In this document: positions 1 to 7,399 of the stretch, piece after piece
How the letters are laid out: each line of letters opens with the position of its first letter
How positions within the stretch are numbered: the first letter of the stretch is position 1
Assembly: GCA_029268085.1 (NCBI GenBank)
Contig: JAJUHD010000062.1
Coordinates: forward strand, 1-12,094
From: Bacillota bacterium
Lineage (GTDB): Bacteria; Bacillota; Clostridia; Oscillospirales; Oscillospiraceae
Reading direction: 5' to 3'
Length of the DNA: 12,094 nucleotides
Notes under the pieces: generated by a model
Told to the model about the DNA's origin: nothing
Database searches by the model: none
The model's input: the letters and a program-made list of their open reading frames with translations, nothing else
Program-made: the position numbers and the translations under genes

Positions 1-1169
1 ATGCCGGAAACGTATATCTCAGGTATCAATCCGCTCATATCGGCGAGCTTTTCAAAGTTCACGTCCCAGATCCATGAAACGTCTTTGCCATCCGCCGAAT
101 TGTCGTTCAGGCAGCAAACGAAAACTGTCTTTTCTGAAAGGCCGGATAGGTAATTGAGAACCTGATTGCAGCCGGCTGGGTTCTTTACGAGTATGATGCG
201 CGCCGTGTTCCCTCCGAGATCGAACTCCTCCATGCGCCCGAAGCCGCAGGAAAAGGTTGCGATAGCGTCCTTGGCGAGATTTCGGCTGAAACCGACAGCT
301 TCGGAAACAGCCAGAGCGCCTATGGCGTTGTAAATATTGTAACCGCCGGGAAGGTTTATTGAAATTACGCCGTCTTCTCCGAAAACGCGGACGCGGACTC
401 TTGTTGAAGATATATCCGTTGCCAGAATATCCGTGACAGAGACCTGCGGCTCCGGACGCTTATATCCGCAGTCGGGGCAGTAAAAGCCCCCCAGATGTCC
501 GAAGGTGCGGTAGCTGTACTCGTACTCATGCTTGCATTTGATGCAGTGCGGCGCGTCGGAAACCTCTGAAACGGGATCCTTATAGATGGGTACGTCCACA
601 CCGTAGAAGATGACCTTGTTCGGTATCTGCTCCGCGATAGAAGCAGTCAGCGAGCAGTCTGCGTTGAGGCATACCACGGCGCGAGGAGAATTTTTGATAC
701 CGATAAGTATGTTGTTAAGCGTATGCGTAACCTCGCCGTAGCGGTCGAGCTGGTCGCGGAAGACGTTCGTCACGATAACGACGGCGGGATCTATAAGGCG
801 GCAGACCTCTTTTGAGGCGGCTTCATCACATTCGATGACCGCGTTTTTCTTCTTCGGCTTTCCCGTCAGGGTTGAATTTTCGATGAAAATTGCGGTGATC
901 CCGTTAATAAGGTTCGCGCCGGAGCGGTTTGCAAAATAGGAGGCGCCCGCCTTGACGTAGATTTCCTCGATGATGCGTGAAGAGGTCGTTTTGCCGTTTG
1001 TGCCCGTAACTATGACGCATTTTACATCCTTCGCGAGATATCCGAGCAGTTCCGGGCAAATCTTCAGCGCGATCTTTCCGGGGATCGCCGTGCCGCCGCG
1101 TCCTATGAGCCGCAGTAATTTAATTGAGAGCTTGCAGGCGGAGACCGCCAAAAAAACTTTTAATTTCAT
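1..1169 (-). CDS. murT: MurT, Mur-ligase-like subunit of lipid II isoglutaminyl synthase (3' end outside window)
   Basis: MurT with GatD amidates the alpha-carboxyl of D-Glu in lipid II to D-isoglutamine; MurT activates the substrate with ATP and GatD supplies ammonia from glutamine. I translated the minus strand from the ATG at 1167-1169 and found one open frame of 389 residues to the left edge; the family is usually about 440, so roughly 50 residues are missing. Visible are the Mur-ligase P-loop GTNGKTT (residues 56-62), a CxxC...CxxC zinc ribbon (C209, C212, C231, C234) that marks MurT rather than other Mur ligases, and the C-terminal DUF1727 signature ADGKDVSWIWD starting near residue 359. 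An Asp in this stretch is thought to complete the GatD catalytic triad. The N-terminus aligns from memory with known MurT starts. gatD is expected just beyond the edge. No Shine-Dalgarno sequence precedes the ATG; the promoter ends almost at it. Confidence 0.93.
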   Translation of the reverse strand, partial: MKLKVFLAVSACKLSIKLLRLIGRGGTAIPGKIALKICPELLGYLAKDVKCVIVTGTNGKTTSSRIIEEIYVKAGASYFANRSGANLINGITAIFIENSTLTGKPKKKNAVIECDEAASKEVCRLIDPAVVIVTNVFRDQLDRYGEVTHTLNNILIGIKNSPRAVVCLNADCSLTASIAEQIPNKVIFYGVDVPIYKDPVSEVSDAPHCIKCKHEYEYSYRTFGHLGGFYCPDCGYKRPEPQVSVTDILATDISSTRVRVRVFGEDGVISINLPGGYNIYNAIGALAVSEAVGFSRNLAKDAIATFSCGFGRMEEFDLGGNTARIILVKNPAGCNQVLNYLSGLSEKTVFVCCLNDNSADGKDVSWIWDVNFEKLADMSGLIPEIYVSG

Positions 1170-1178
1170 AACTAAGTA

Positions 1179-1206
1179 ATTATACCACTCATTTGTATGA
1201 TTGCAA
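1179..1206 (-). promoter_or_regulatory. Sigma-A-type promoter of murT with extended -10
   Basis: On the minus strand a -35 TTGCAA (1201-1206) is followed by a 16-bp spacer and a perfect -10 TATAAT (1179-1184), preceded by TGG, which is an extended -10 TGn. It lies in the 48-bp gap between the ligA stop and the murT ATG. The predicted start of transcription is near 1172, about 3 nt from the ATG at 1169, so the transcript would be essentially leaderless. Start-site placement is inferred from normal spacing. Confidence 0.72.
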
Positions 1207-1217
1207 CAGCAGGCGAT

Positions 1218-3203
1218 TTATTCGTTCGGCGCGATCATTTTTTTAAACTCTTCCTCAGTCAGCACCGGTACGCCGAGATTCTGAGCTTTTATGAGCTTTG
1301 ATCCGGCGTCTTCTCCTGCTACGACATAGCTTGTTTTTTTTGAAACTGAGCCGGTAGATTTTCCTCCGAAGCTTTCGACCAGGGCTTCTGCTTCATCTCG
1401 CGTGAAGGAGGTCAGAGCCCCTGTGAACACAAATGTTTTGCCCGCGAAGCGGTCATCCAGACGCGTTTCCTTGCTCTCGAAGCTCACGCCCGCCTGACGG
1501 AGCAGCTCGATCTGGTGCCTCGAATGTGGATCCGATAGCCATTCGACAAGGTAGGAAGCGGTTATCGGACCGATGTCGGGGATGTTCTTCAAATCCTCGA
1601 CGGAGGCGTTAATCAGCTCGTCCAGATTCGTATAGTGCATGGCGAGAACCTTCGCCGCCTTCTGGCCGACCTGCCTGATGCCGAAGGCGCAGAGTAGACG
1701 CGCCATGCCGTTTTCCTTGCTCTTTTCGATTGCGTTAATAAGGTTCTCTGCGCTCTTTTTACCCATGCGGTCAATAGACGCAACGCTCTGAGCTTCAAGG
1801 TAATAGAGATCTGCGGGAGATGAAATGAGTCCTTTATTAATCAGGGAATCCGCAACGGAGACGCCGAGCCCTTCAATGTCCATCGCGTCACGCGAGGCGA
1901 AATGCGTTATGGTGCGAAGACGCTGCGCGGGGCACTCGACATTGGTGCAGCGGGTCGCGGCTTCGTCCTCGTCCCGAGTAACATGAGCTCCGCACGCGGG
2001 GCAGATATCCGGTATCCTGAACGGAACAGTGCCCTCGGGGCGCTTATCGCGTTTGACCTCCAGAATTTCCGGAATAATCTCGCCCGCCTTTTGAACGAGA
2101 ACTGTATCTCCAATTCGGATATCCAACCTATCGATATTATCTTGATTGTGCAAGGTTGCGTTTGTTACAGTCGTTCCAGCTAGACGAACCGGTGCGACGA
2201 CAGCCTTCGGCGTAAGCACACCGGTACGGCCAACCTGAACGATTATATCCTGTACAACGGTTTCCTTCTTCTCTGGAGGATACTTGTATGCAGCCGCCCA
2301 TCGGGGCGCCTTTGCCGTGCTCCCGAGGACTGTTCGGTCGGTTAGGCTGTTAATTTTTATAACAGCACCGTCGATATCATAAGGGAGAGTATCGCGGTTT
2401 TCGCCAAGCCATTCTATCTGAGCGCGGCACTCGGCAGAGCTTCTGCAGACCTTGTATGGCACGACGGGGAAGCCCATCTCCTTAAGCGCATCAAGCGTTT
2501 CGGCGTGAGTTGCAAAGTCTCTGCCATCGGCAAGCTGTATATTGAATATGATTATGTCAAGCTTACGGCTCGCAGTGATTTTGCTGTCAAGTTGACGGAG
2601 CGAACCGGCAGCGGCGTTTCGCGGATTCGCAAAGAGCTTCTCGCCGTTTATCTCGCGTTCTGCATTAAGCTCCGCAAAGGTGTCGCGCGACATATAGACC
2701 TCTCCGCGCACGATAAGGCGCGGCGGGGCATTTTTGAGTTCTTTCGGAAGGCTGCGAACGGTACGCAGGTTCTCGGTAACGTCCTCGCCGGTTACGCCGT
2801 CGCCTCGTGTAGCGCCGCGGAACATTTTGCCGTTCAGATATTCGACAGCGACGGAGAGCCCGTCAATCTTCGGCTCGGTGCAATAAACAGCCGGGCTTCC
2901 TAGAGTTTCGTCAGTGCGATTAATAAAGCCGTCGAGCTCCTCGAAAGAGAAAACATCGTTCAAGCTTTCGAGCGGAACAGCATGGCGCACGGAAGAGAAC
3001 TGCGGAGAAACCTTGCCGCCGATTTTCTGCGTGGGGGAATCGGGAGCCCTGAATTCAGGATACTGCTCCTCAAGCTCGATCAGGCGGCGCATCAGCGCAT
3101 CGTATTCGAAATCCGAAATTATCGGCGCGTCAAGGTCGTAATAGGCCTTTCCATAGCGTCTTAATTCCTCTCTGAGTTTTTCAATTTCCGCTTTTGTATC
3201 CAT
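1218..3203 (-). CDS. ligA: NAD+-dependent DNA ligase LigA
   Basis: LigA seals nicks in duplex DNA during replication and repair, using NAD+ to adenylate its active-site lysine. The 661-residue protein has the usual full length (about 670) and domain order: N-terminal Ia/NAD+ domain, adenylation domain with the catalytic KIDG motif (K112), OB fold containing VGRTG, a four-cysteine zinc finger (C401, C404, C419, C424), a helix-hairpin-helix region (about 440-580) and a C-terminal BRCT domain (about 586-661, starting FAGKTFVFTG). The ATG is preceded by GGAG (3211-3214) at 7-nt spacing, and this site begins 15 bp after the yunB coding sequence, pointing to co-transcription. There is no PcrA/UvrD-type helicase next to it, a common neighbour in Bacilli. 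All key residues are present, so I expect it to be functional. Confidence 0.97.
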   Translation of the reverse strand: MDTKAEIEKLREELRRYGKAYYDLDAPIISDFEYDALMRRLIELEEQYPEFRAPDSPTQKIGGKVSPQFSSVRHAVPLESLNDVFSFEELDGFINRTDETLGSPAVYCTEPKIDGLSVAVEYLNGKMFRGATRGDGVTGEDVTENLRTVRSLPKELKNAPPRLIVRGEVYMSRDTFAELNAEREINGEKLFANPRNAAAGSLRQLDSKITASRKLDIIIFNIQLADGRDFATHAETLDALKEMGFPVVPYKVCRSSAECRAQIEWLGENRDTLPYDIDGAVIKINSLTDRTVLGSTAKAPRWAAAYKYPPEKKETVVQDIIVQVGRTGVLTPKAVVAPVRLAGTTVTNATLHNQDNIDRLDIRIGDTVLVQKAGEIIPEILEVKRDKRPEGTVPFRIPDICPACGAHVTRDEDEAATRCTNVECPAQRLRTITHFASRDAMDIEGLGVSVADSLINKGLISSPADLYYLEAQSVASIDRMGKKSAENLINAIEKSKENGMARLLCAFGIRQVGQKAAKVLAMHYTNLDELINASVEDLKNIPDIGPITASYLVEWLSDPHSRHQIELLRQAGVSFESKETRLDDRFAGKTFVFTGALTSFTRDEAEALVESFGGKSTGSVSKKTSYVVAGEDAGSKLIKAQNLGVPVLTEEEFKKMIAPNE

Positions 3204-3218
3204 AGTCTATCTCCGTTT

Positions 3219-3905
3219 CTACGGCTGATTTAGGGCTAAGTAGGCGTTCGGCACATCTCCGACGAGGACGGTCTCCGCGATCAGCACCTCACTGGTGACT
3301 TCGGTTGACATAATTTCCCACGGCATCATAACGTCGATTTGTACTTTGACCTCAAGAATGATCTGATGCTTGACCTGATTGATTCCCGCAGCTTCAAGCT
3401 CATTTCTGAAATCGGCGTAAGAGCTAGTGAGCATCGTGATTTTGATAGGTATCTTCGGACCCTTGCCAAGAAGCAGGTTGGAGCCTATAAGGTTGCCGAG
3501 AGGAATGTTTTCATTGAGAAAACCGCTGTTCGTTGCCGCGATGACCTCCTGCAGAATTTCGGACGAAAGAGTGTTTATACGAGACATATTGGCTGAAATC
3601 GCGGTGATTTTGCCATTATTGTCCTTCTCAAGATTCACAAAATAGTCGTAAGTATACTGACCCTTGCTCATCTTTTCATTTATCTTGTCATTGATGACGG
3701 CAGTGATCATGTCCGATGCGTCTGAAAGCGCCATTTCACTGGCAACATTTTTTAGATAATGTCCAACAAGAGCGATCGCAACTGTCAATGCCAGCAGGAT
3801 GAAAATAGTAAAAGCAGCCGCTTTTTCTTCGGGAGATCTTCTGGGCATTCTGGGCCTTCGCCGTATGGGCCTCTTTAACGGTGCGCGTCTTCTAATAAAT
3901 GGCAT
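3219..3905 (-). CDS. yunB: Sporulation protein YunB
   Basis: The protein matches the YunB family, needed for normal sporulation in Bacillus subtilis; its biochemical role is not established. From the ATG at 3903-3905 it has 228 residues, close to the family size of about 250. It has a very basic N-terminus rich in Arg and Pro, one membrane-spanning segment (about residues 29-50), then an extracytoplasmic domain with family-typical stretches such as ENIPLGNLIGSNLL and GPKIPIKI, followed by AGINQVKHQI near the middle and AETVLVGDVPNAY near the C-terminus. I prefer this ATG to a TTG 51 bp upstream (3956) because AGGGGG (3913-3918) lies 7 nt before it, whereas the TTG has no ribosome-binding site. 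It is the clearest indication that the organism forms endospores. It sits among vegetative genes, so a separate sporulation promoter is plausible. Confidence 0.9.
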   Translation of the reverse strand: MPFIRRRAPLKRPIRRRPRMPRRSPEEKAAAFTIFILLALTVAIALVGHYLKNVASEMALSDASDMITAVINDKINEKMSKGQYTYDYFVNLEKDNNGKITAISANMSRINTLSSEILQEVIAATNSGFLNENIPLGNLIGSNLLLGKGPKIPIKITMLTSSYADFRNELEAAGINQVKHQIILEVKVQIDVMMPWEIMSTEVTSEVLIAETVLVGDVPNAYLALNQP

Positions 3906-3924
3906 AAGGATACCCCCTATGCCA

Positions 3925-3952
3925 TTTATATGAACGGAGCTGCCGAAATAGC
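3925..3952 (-). promoter_or_regulatory. Possible sigma-E-like promoter of yunB (tentative)
   Basis: On the minus strand GCTATTT (3946-3952) and CATATAAA (3925-3932) are separated by 13 bp, resembling the sigma-E pattern of an ATATT-like -35 and CATACAnT -10 about 14 bp apart. The match is imperfect in both boxes. It lies just upstream of the yunB ribosome-binding site, where a sporulation promoter would be expected. This is a weak pattern match backed by gene function only. Confidence 0.25.
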
Positions 3953-3975
3953 CCAATATAAGTTTACATAATATA

Positions 3976-5232
3976 TTAGTCTATGCTTTGCAGCATATCA
4001 GATGCCAGCATAACGCTTAGCTTTCCGGATTCATAGGTGAGGCCGCCCTGCATAAAGCCGAGATACGGCTCGCGCATAGGGCCGTCGCAGGATAGCTCGA
4101 TTGACGAGCCTTGAATAAAGGCTCCCGCAGCCATAACGACCTCGTCCTCATAACCGGGCATGGCCCACGGCAGAGGAGTGACGAAGGAATCGACCGGTGA
4201 ACCTTTCTGGATTGCTGAGCAGAACTTCAGCAGCTTCTCCGCGCTGCCGAATTCGATCATTTGTATTATATCGTGCCTTTCCTCATGAGCGGCAGGGGAG
4301 GACTTTAGACCAATACGCTCCATCATTCCCGCGCAGAAAGCGGCGGTTTTGAGCGCCTGCGCTACGATGTGAGGCGCCATAAAAAAGCCCTGATACAGCA
4401 GACGGTTATTTCCCAGCGTGCTCCCGCATTCGCCGCCGATGCCGGGCGTCGTCATGCGTATGGCGGCACGTTCAACGAGGTCGGTTCTGCCAGCTATGTA
4501 GCCGCCAGTCGGGGCAAGTCCGCCGCCGGGATTTTTGATGAGAGAGCCCGCGATGAGGTCGGCTCCGACGTCTGTCGGCTCGCGTGTCTCGGTGAATTCG
4601 CCGTAGCAGTTATCGACTAGGATGTTTGCCCGGGGATTTACCTCGCGGACAGCCTTTATTATCTTTTCTATGTCGCCGATACCGAACGCGCGCCTCAGAG
4701 CGTACCCGCGCGAGCGCTGTATCGTAACCGCGCCGATCTTCGGATCGGATGCGGCCTTTTTTATACCCTCGAAGTCGGGCTCTCCGTCAGGAAGGAGGTC
4801 TACTTGCGCATAATCGACGCCATAGAACTTAAGCGAACCGTCGCCGTCTCCCGTAATGCCGATTGTGCGCTGAAGAGTATCATAGGGGCTGCCGGTCACT
4901 GACAAAAGCGTGTCGCCGGGCTTGCAGACCGCGAAAAGTGCGGTTGCTATGGCATGCGTTCCGTTTACAAACCCGATGCGCACCAGTGCGCTTTCCGCAC
5001 CGAACACACGGGCGTATATTTTATCGAGCGTGTACCTGCCGAGGTCGTTATAGCCATAGCCGGTTGTTCCGGCAAAGCAGGCTTCCGATACACGAAATTC
5101 CTGAAAAGCGGACATAACCTTAAGCGTGCAATTTTCCGCAACGCTGTCAAATTTAGCATAAACTTCGCGAAGACTGTTTTCAATCTCGACAGAAAGCTTT
5201 CTGATCTCAGGGGAAATATCAGTTAAATTCAT
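3976..5232 (-). CDS. PLP-dependent methionine gamma-lyase family protein (YnbB / 'aluminium resistance' family)
   Basis: A 418-residue fold-type I PLP enzyme of the family represented by B. subtilis YnbB and often annotated as methionine gamma-lyase family or aluminium resistance protein. Its true substrate is not established; a role in sulfur amino acid or cysteine-derived metabolism is the family's usual guess. Seen in the sequence are the early FAGTTGYGYNDLGR stretch (about 53-66), the PLP-contacting Asp in LVDNCYGEF (D207), and the probable Schiff-base lysine in GSLIKNPGGGLAPTGGY (K233). The ATG is preceded by AAGGA (5242-5246) at 9-nt spacing, and the gap to the upstream M42 gene is only 19 bp, so the two are probably co-transcribed. 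Family assignment is firm; reaction is not. Confidence 0.88.
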   Translation of the reverse strand: MNLTDISPEIRKLSVEIENSLREVYAKFDSVAENCTLKVMSAFQEFRVSEACFAGTTGYGYNDLGRYTLDKIYARVFGAESALVRIGFVNGTHAIATALFAVCKPGDTLLSVTGSPYDTLQRTIGITGDGDGSLKFYGVDYAQVDLLPDGEPDFEGIKKAASDPKIGAVTIQRSRGYALRRAFGIGDIEKIIKAVREVNPRANILVDNCYGEFTETREPTDVGADLIAGSLIKNPGGGLAPTGGYIAGRTDLVERAAIRMTTPGIGGECGSTLGNNRLLYQGFFMAPHIVAQALKTAAFCAGMMERIGLKSSPAAHEERHDIIQMIEFGSAEKLLKFCSAIQKGSPVDSFVTPLPWAMPGYEDEVVMAAGAFIQGSSIELSCDGPMREPYLGFMQGGLTYESGKLSVMLASDMLQSID

Positions 5233-5251
5233 TATTGAAAATCCTTAATCG

Positions 5252-6271
5252 TTATTCTGAAAGTGCTTCAAGAAGCAGCATCACCAGCCGCGGCATGATC
5301 TCAAAATCAGAGATTTTCGCTATGCACGCTGGCGAATGAATGTTGCGTATCGGAGCTGAAATTGCAATGGTATCTACGCCGTTTCCGCTGCGCTGCACAG
5401 CAGACGCGTCTGTTCCTCCTGCAATCATGGTTTTGGTCTGCCATTTGATGCCGTTTTTTTCGGCAAGCTCCGTGACTGTTTTGTAGAGTTCGCGGCTGTA
5501 GACCGTGCTATTGTCCATAAAGGGGATGACTATGCCTTCGCCCAGACGGCAGATGCGTTTTCCTTCAGGAACTTCCGGAAGGTCCGCGGCCGTCGTGCCT
5601 TCGAGCACGATGGCAATGTCAGGGTTAACGCGGTTGGATACAATCTTTGCACCGCGTGTGCCGATTTCCTCTTGTACGGTAAAAGCAAAGGTGCAGTCAC
5701 ATGGAAGTTCTCTTTCAAGGAGCTTTATCATTGCCGCGCAGCCGACCCTGTCGTCGATTGCTTTGGCTTTGAGATAACCCTCGCCGAATTCCAGTACGCT
5801 GTCATCGAACACGGCTGTGTCGCCGAGTGACACCAGTTCTTTTGCCTCGTCCTTCGATTTTGCTCCAATGTCGATATAAAGCTCATCGCGCTTCGGAACG
5901 GCCTTTTCCTCATCCTTTGAGACATGGTGGTAAGCCTTTATGCCTATAATGCCTCGGATCCTGTCTTTGCCGATGTAGACGCATTTACCGATTACGACGC
6001 GCCTGTCTATCCCGCCGATAAAATCGAAGCGCAGAAAGCCGTCGTCATCGATGCCGGTGATTATAAAACCGACTTCATCCATATGCGCGCAGATGAGGAT
6101 CTTTTTCCCGCAGCTTTTCTTTCCTTTTTTATTTACTATGAGGTTACCCATATTGTCGGTTGTCATACCGTCTGAAAATGGCATTACACGCTCAAGGATA
6201 TAATCACGGACCTCATCTTCGTTACCCGATGCTCCGCTCAGGTAGCAGAGGGTTTTCAATGTATCAAGCAT
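5252..6271 (-). CDS. M42 family metallopeptidase (glutamyl aminopeptidase / deblocking aminopeptidase type), copy 1
   Basis: A cytosolic dinuclear-metal aminopeptidase of the M42 family, which forms large tetrahedral complexes that trim short peptides from the N-terminus. The 339-residue length is normal. Metal-site motifs are complete: CAHMDEVG (H63, D65), AIDDRVG (D173 as bridging Asp), VQEEIGTRG (E201 catalytic, E202), IVLEGTTAAD (E224) and NIHSP (H312). The fourth ligand position is Glu here, while the neighbouring paralogue has Asp. The start is well supported by GGAGG (6279-6283) at 7-nt spacing. A pair of palindromic sites lies directly upstream (6285-6340), one touching the ribosome-binding site, so expression is probably regulated separately from murD. 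The natural peptide substrate cannot be read from sequence. Confidence 0.93.
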   Translation of the reverse strand: MLDTLKTLCYLSGASGNEDEVRDYILERVMPFSDGMTTDNMGNLIVNKKGKKSCGKKILICAHMDEVGFIITGIDDDGFLRFDFIGGIDRRVVIGKCVYIGKDRIRGIIGIKAYHHVSKDEEKAVPKRDELYIDIGAKSKDEAKELVSLGDTAVFDDSVLEFGEGYLKAKAIDDRVGCAAMIKLLERELPCDCTFAFTVQEEIGTRGAKIVSNRVNPDIAIVLEGTTAADLPEVPEGKRICRLGEGIVIPFMDNSTVYSRELYKTVTELAEKNGIKWQTKTMIAGGTDASAVQRSGNGVDTIAISAPIRNIHSPACIAKISDFEIMPRLVMLLLEALSE

Positions 6272-6284
6272 TAAACCGCCTCCA

Positions 6285-6340
6285 GTGCACTAAATGCACA
6301 AATCGTATATATTTAACCATTAGTGCAGTAACTGCACTAA
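6285..6340 (-). promoter_or_regulatory. Twin palindromic operator-like sites upstream of M42 copy 1
   Basis: The 88-bp gap between the two M42 genes contains two dyads of the same design. Site A (6320-6340) is a perfect 10-bp inverted repeat, TTAGTGCA-N5-TGCACTAA in half-site form with extra pairing inside the spacer. Site B (minus strand, about 6282-6302) reads TTTGTGCA-N5-TGCACTGG. Centres are 38 bp apart. An AT-rich TTAAATATATA segment between them could hold a -10 box, but I see no convincing -35. Neither dyad is followed by a T run, so they are unlikely to be terminators. Site B ends beside the GGAGG of the downstream gene. A dimeric repressor is the natural reading; I do not recognise the regulator. 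Confidence 0.6.
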
Positions 6341-6359
6341 TTTGTCGAAGCGTTGCAAA

Positions 6360-7394
6360 TTATGCAATATCATCTTCTCCGAGCTTCATGGCGAATTCTG
6401 TAAGCAGACTGACGATGGCTTCCGCATCCGAAATATCCAAGGTCTCAACAGGCGAGTGCATGTATCTTATTGGAAGCGATACGACCGCTGTTGTCACTCC
6501 TTCGCGGCATACCTGTATGACCCAGCCGTTTGTACCCGAATTACCGCCCATGATTTCAAGCTGGTAGGGGATATCCTTTTCCGCTGCGGTTTTAATGAGG
6601 GCGTTCGTGATATTGCGGTTCATGCTGGGGCCGACGCCTATGGCTGCGCCCTTGCGCATTTCAAGGACTTCGCTCTTTTTTGAATCGGGAGTCGAAGCGA
6701 AGGTCACGTCCAGCGCAATAGCATAATCGGGATAAATTCCATTTACACCCACTGCCGCGCCGCGGCAGCCGAGTTCTTCCTGAGTGCTGAACAGACAATA
6801 AATATCGACGTTCGGAGCTTTTTCGGAAAGAATCTCCATGGTTTTGATAATGATCGCGACGCAGGACCGGTCGTCCATCGACTTGCCGCAGAGTACGTTC
6901 TCATTAAGCTCGTCCACACCGCCTGCAAAGACTGCGGGCGTCCCAAGAGGAACACGCTTTTTTGCCTCTTCATCGCACATGCCGATATCAATGAAGAGCT
7001 TTTTTGCGTCGATGGTTTTGTCCATTTCCTCATCGGAAAGTGCGTGAGGAGGAAGGGTGTCAATGACACCGAAGATCGGGGGCTCAGTCAAAACCTTGAT
7101 TTCCCTTGCGGGAAGCATGCGGGGATCGATCCCGCCGATGTTAGCGAAGCGAAGGAAACCGTTTTCAATGCCGGTGACAATGAGGCCTATCTCGTCCATA
7201 TGAGCGTCGAACATCAGGCTTTTTGCGCCTTCCCTGCCGCATTTTTTGACAGCTATGAGGTTGCCTAACGCATCAGTCCTGATTTCATCAACATAGGGCG
7301 AAAGAAGCTCCTTTGCGCGTGCAAAGGCTTTTTCCTCAAAGCCTGCCGGAGCGGGCAGCCCGCAAAGGTCGATTATTATGTCTTTTAATTGCAT
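6360..7394 (-). CDS. M42 family metallopeptidase, copy 2
   Basis: A second M42 aminopeptidase, 344 residues from the preferred start, paralogous to but clearly diverged from the next gene. Metal-site motifs are DAHMDEIG (H65, D67), SMDDRSC (D174 bridging), TQEELGCRG (E206 catalytic, E207), IALDVTFA (D229) and YMHSP (H313). It keeps Asp at the ligand position where copy 1 has Glu. The murD stop overlaps an ATG at 7398-7400 by one base, but the ribosome-binding site GGAG (7403-7406) is only 2 nt from that ATG and 8 nt from the ATG at 7392-7394. I therefore use the latter. Either way it is translationally close to murD and surely shares its transcript. Presumed role is intracellular turnover of peptides. 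Confidence 0.93.
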   Translation of the reverse strand: MQLKDIIIDLCGLPAPAGFEEKAFARAKELLSPYVDEIRTDALGNLIAVKKCGREGAKSLMFDAHMDEIGLIVTGIENGFLRFANIGGIDPRMLPAREIKVLTEPPIFGVIDTLPPHALSDEEMDKTIDAKKLFIDIGMCDEEAKKRVPLGTPAVFAGGVDELNENVLCGKSMDDRSCVAIIIKTMEILSEKAPNVDIYCLFSTQEELGCRGAAVGVNGIYPDYAIALDVTFASTPDSKKSEVLEMRKGAAIGVGPSMNRNITNALIKTAAEKDIPYQLEIMGGNSGTNGWVIQVCREGVTTAVVSLPIRYMHSPVETLDISDAEAIVSLLTEFAMKLGEDDIA

Positions 7395-7399
7395 TAGCA

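Noticed and set aside
2505..2903. 132-residue plus-strand frame opposite ligA
   Set aside because: Shadow of ligA with no recognisable protein family.
6320..6340. Perfect palindrome after M42 copy 2 as a rho-independent terminator
   Set aside because: The stem is AT-containing with a one-base centre and no T run follows on either strand; a protein-binding site fits better.
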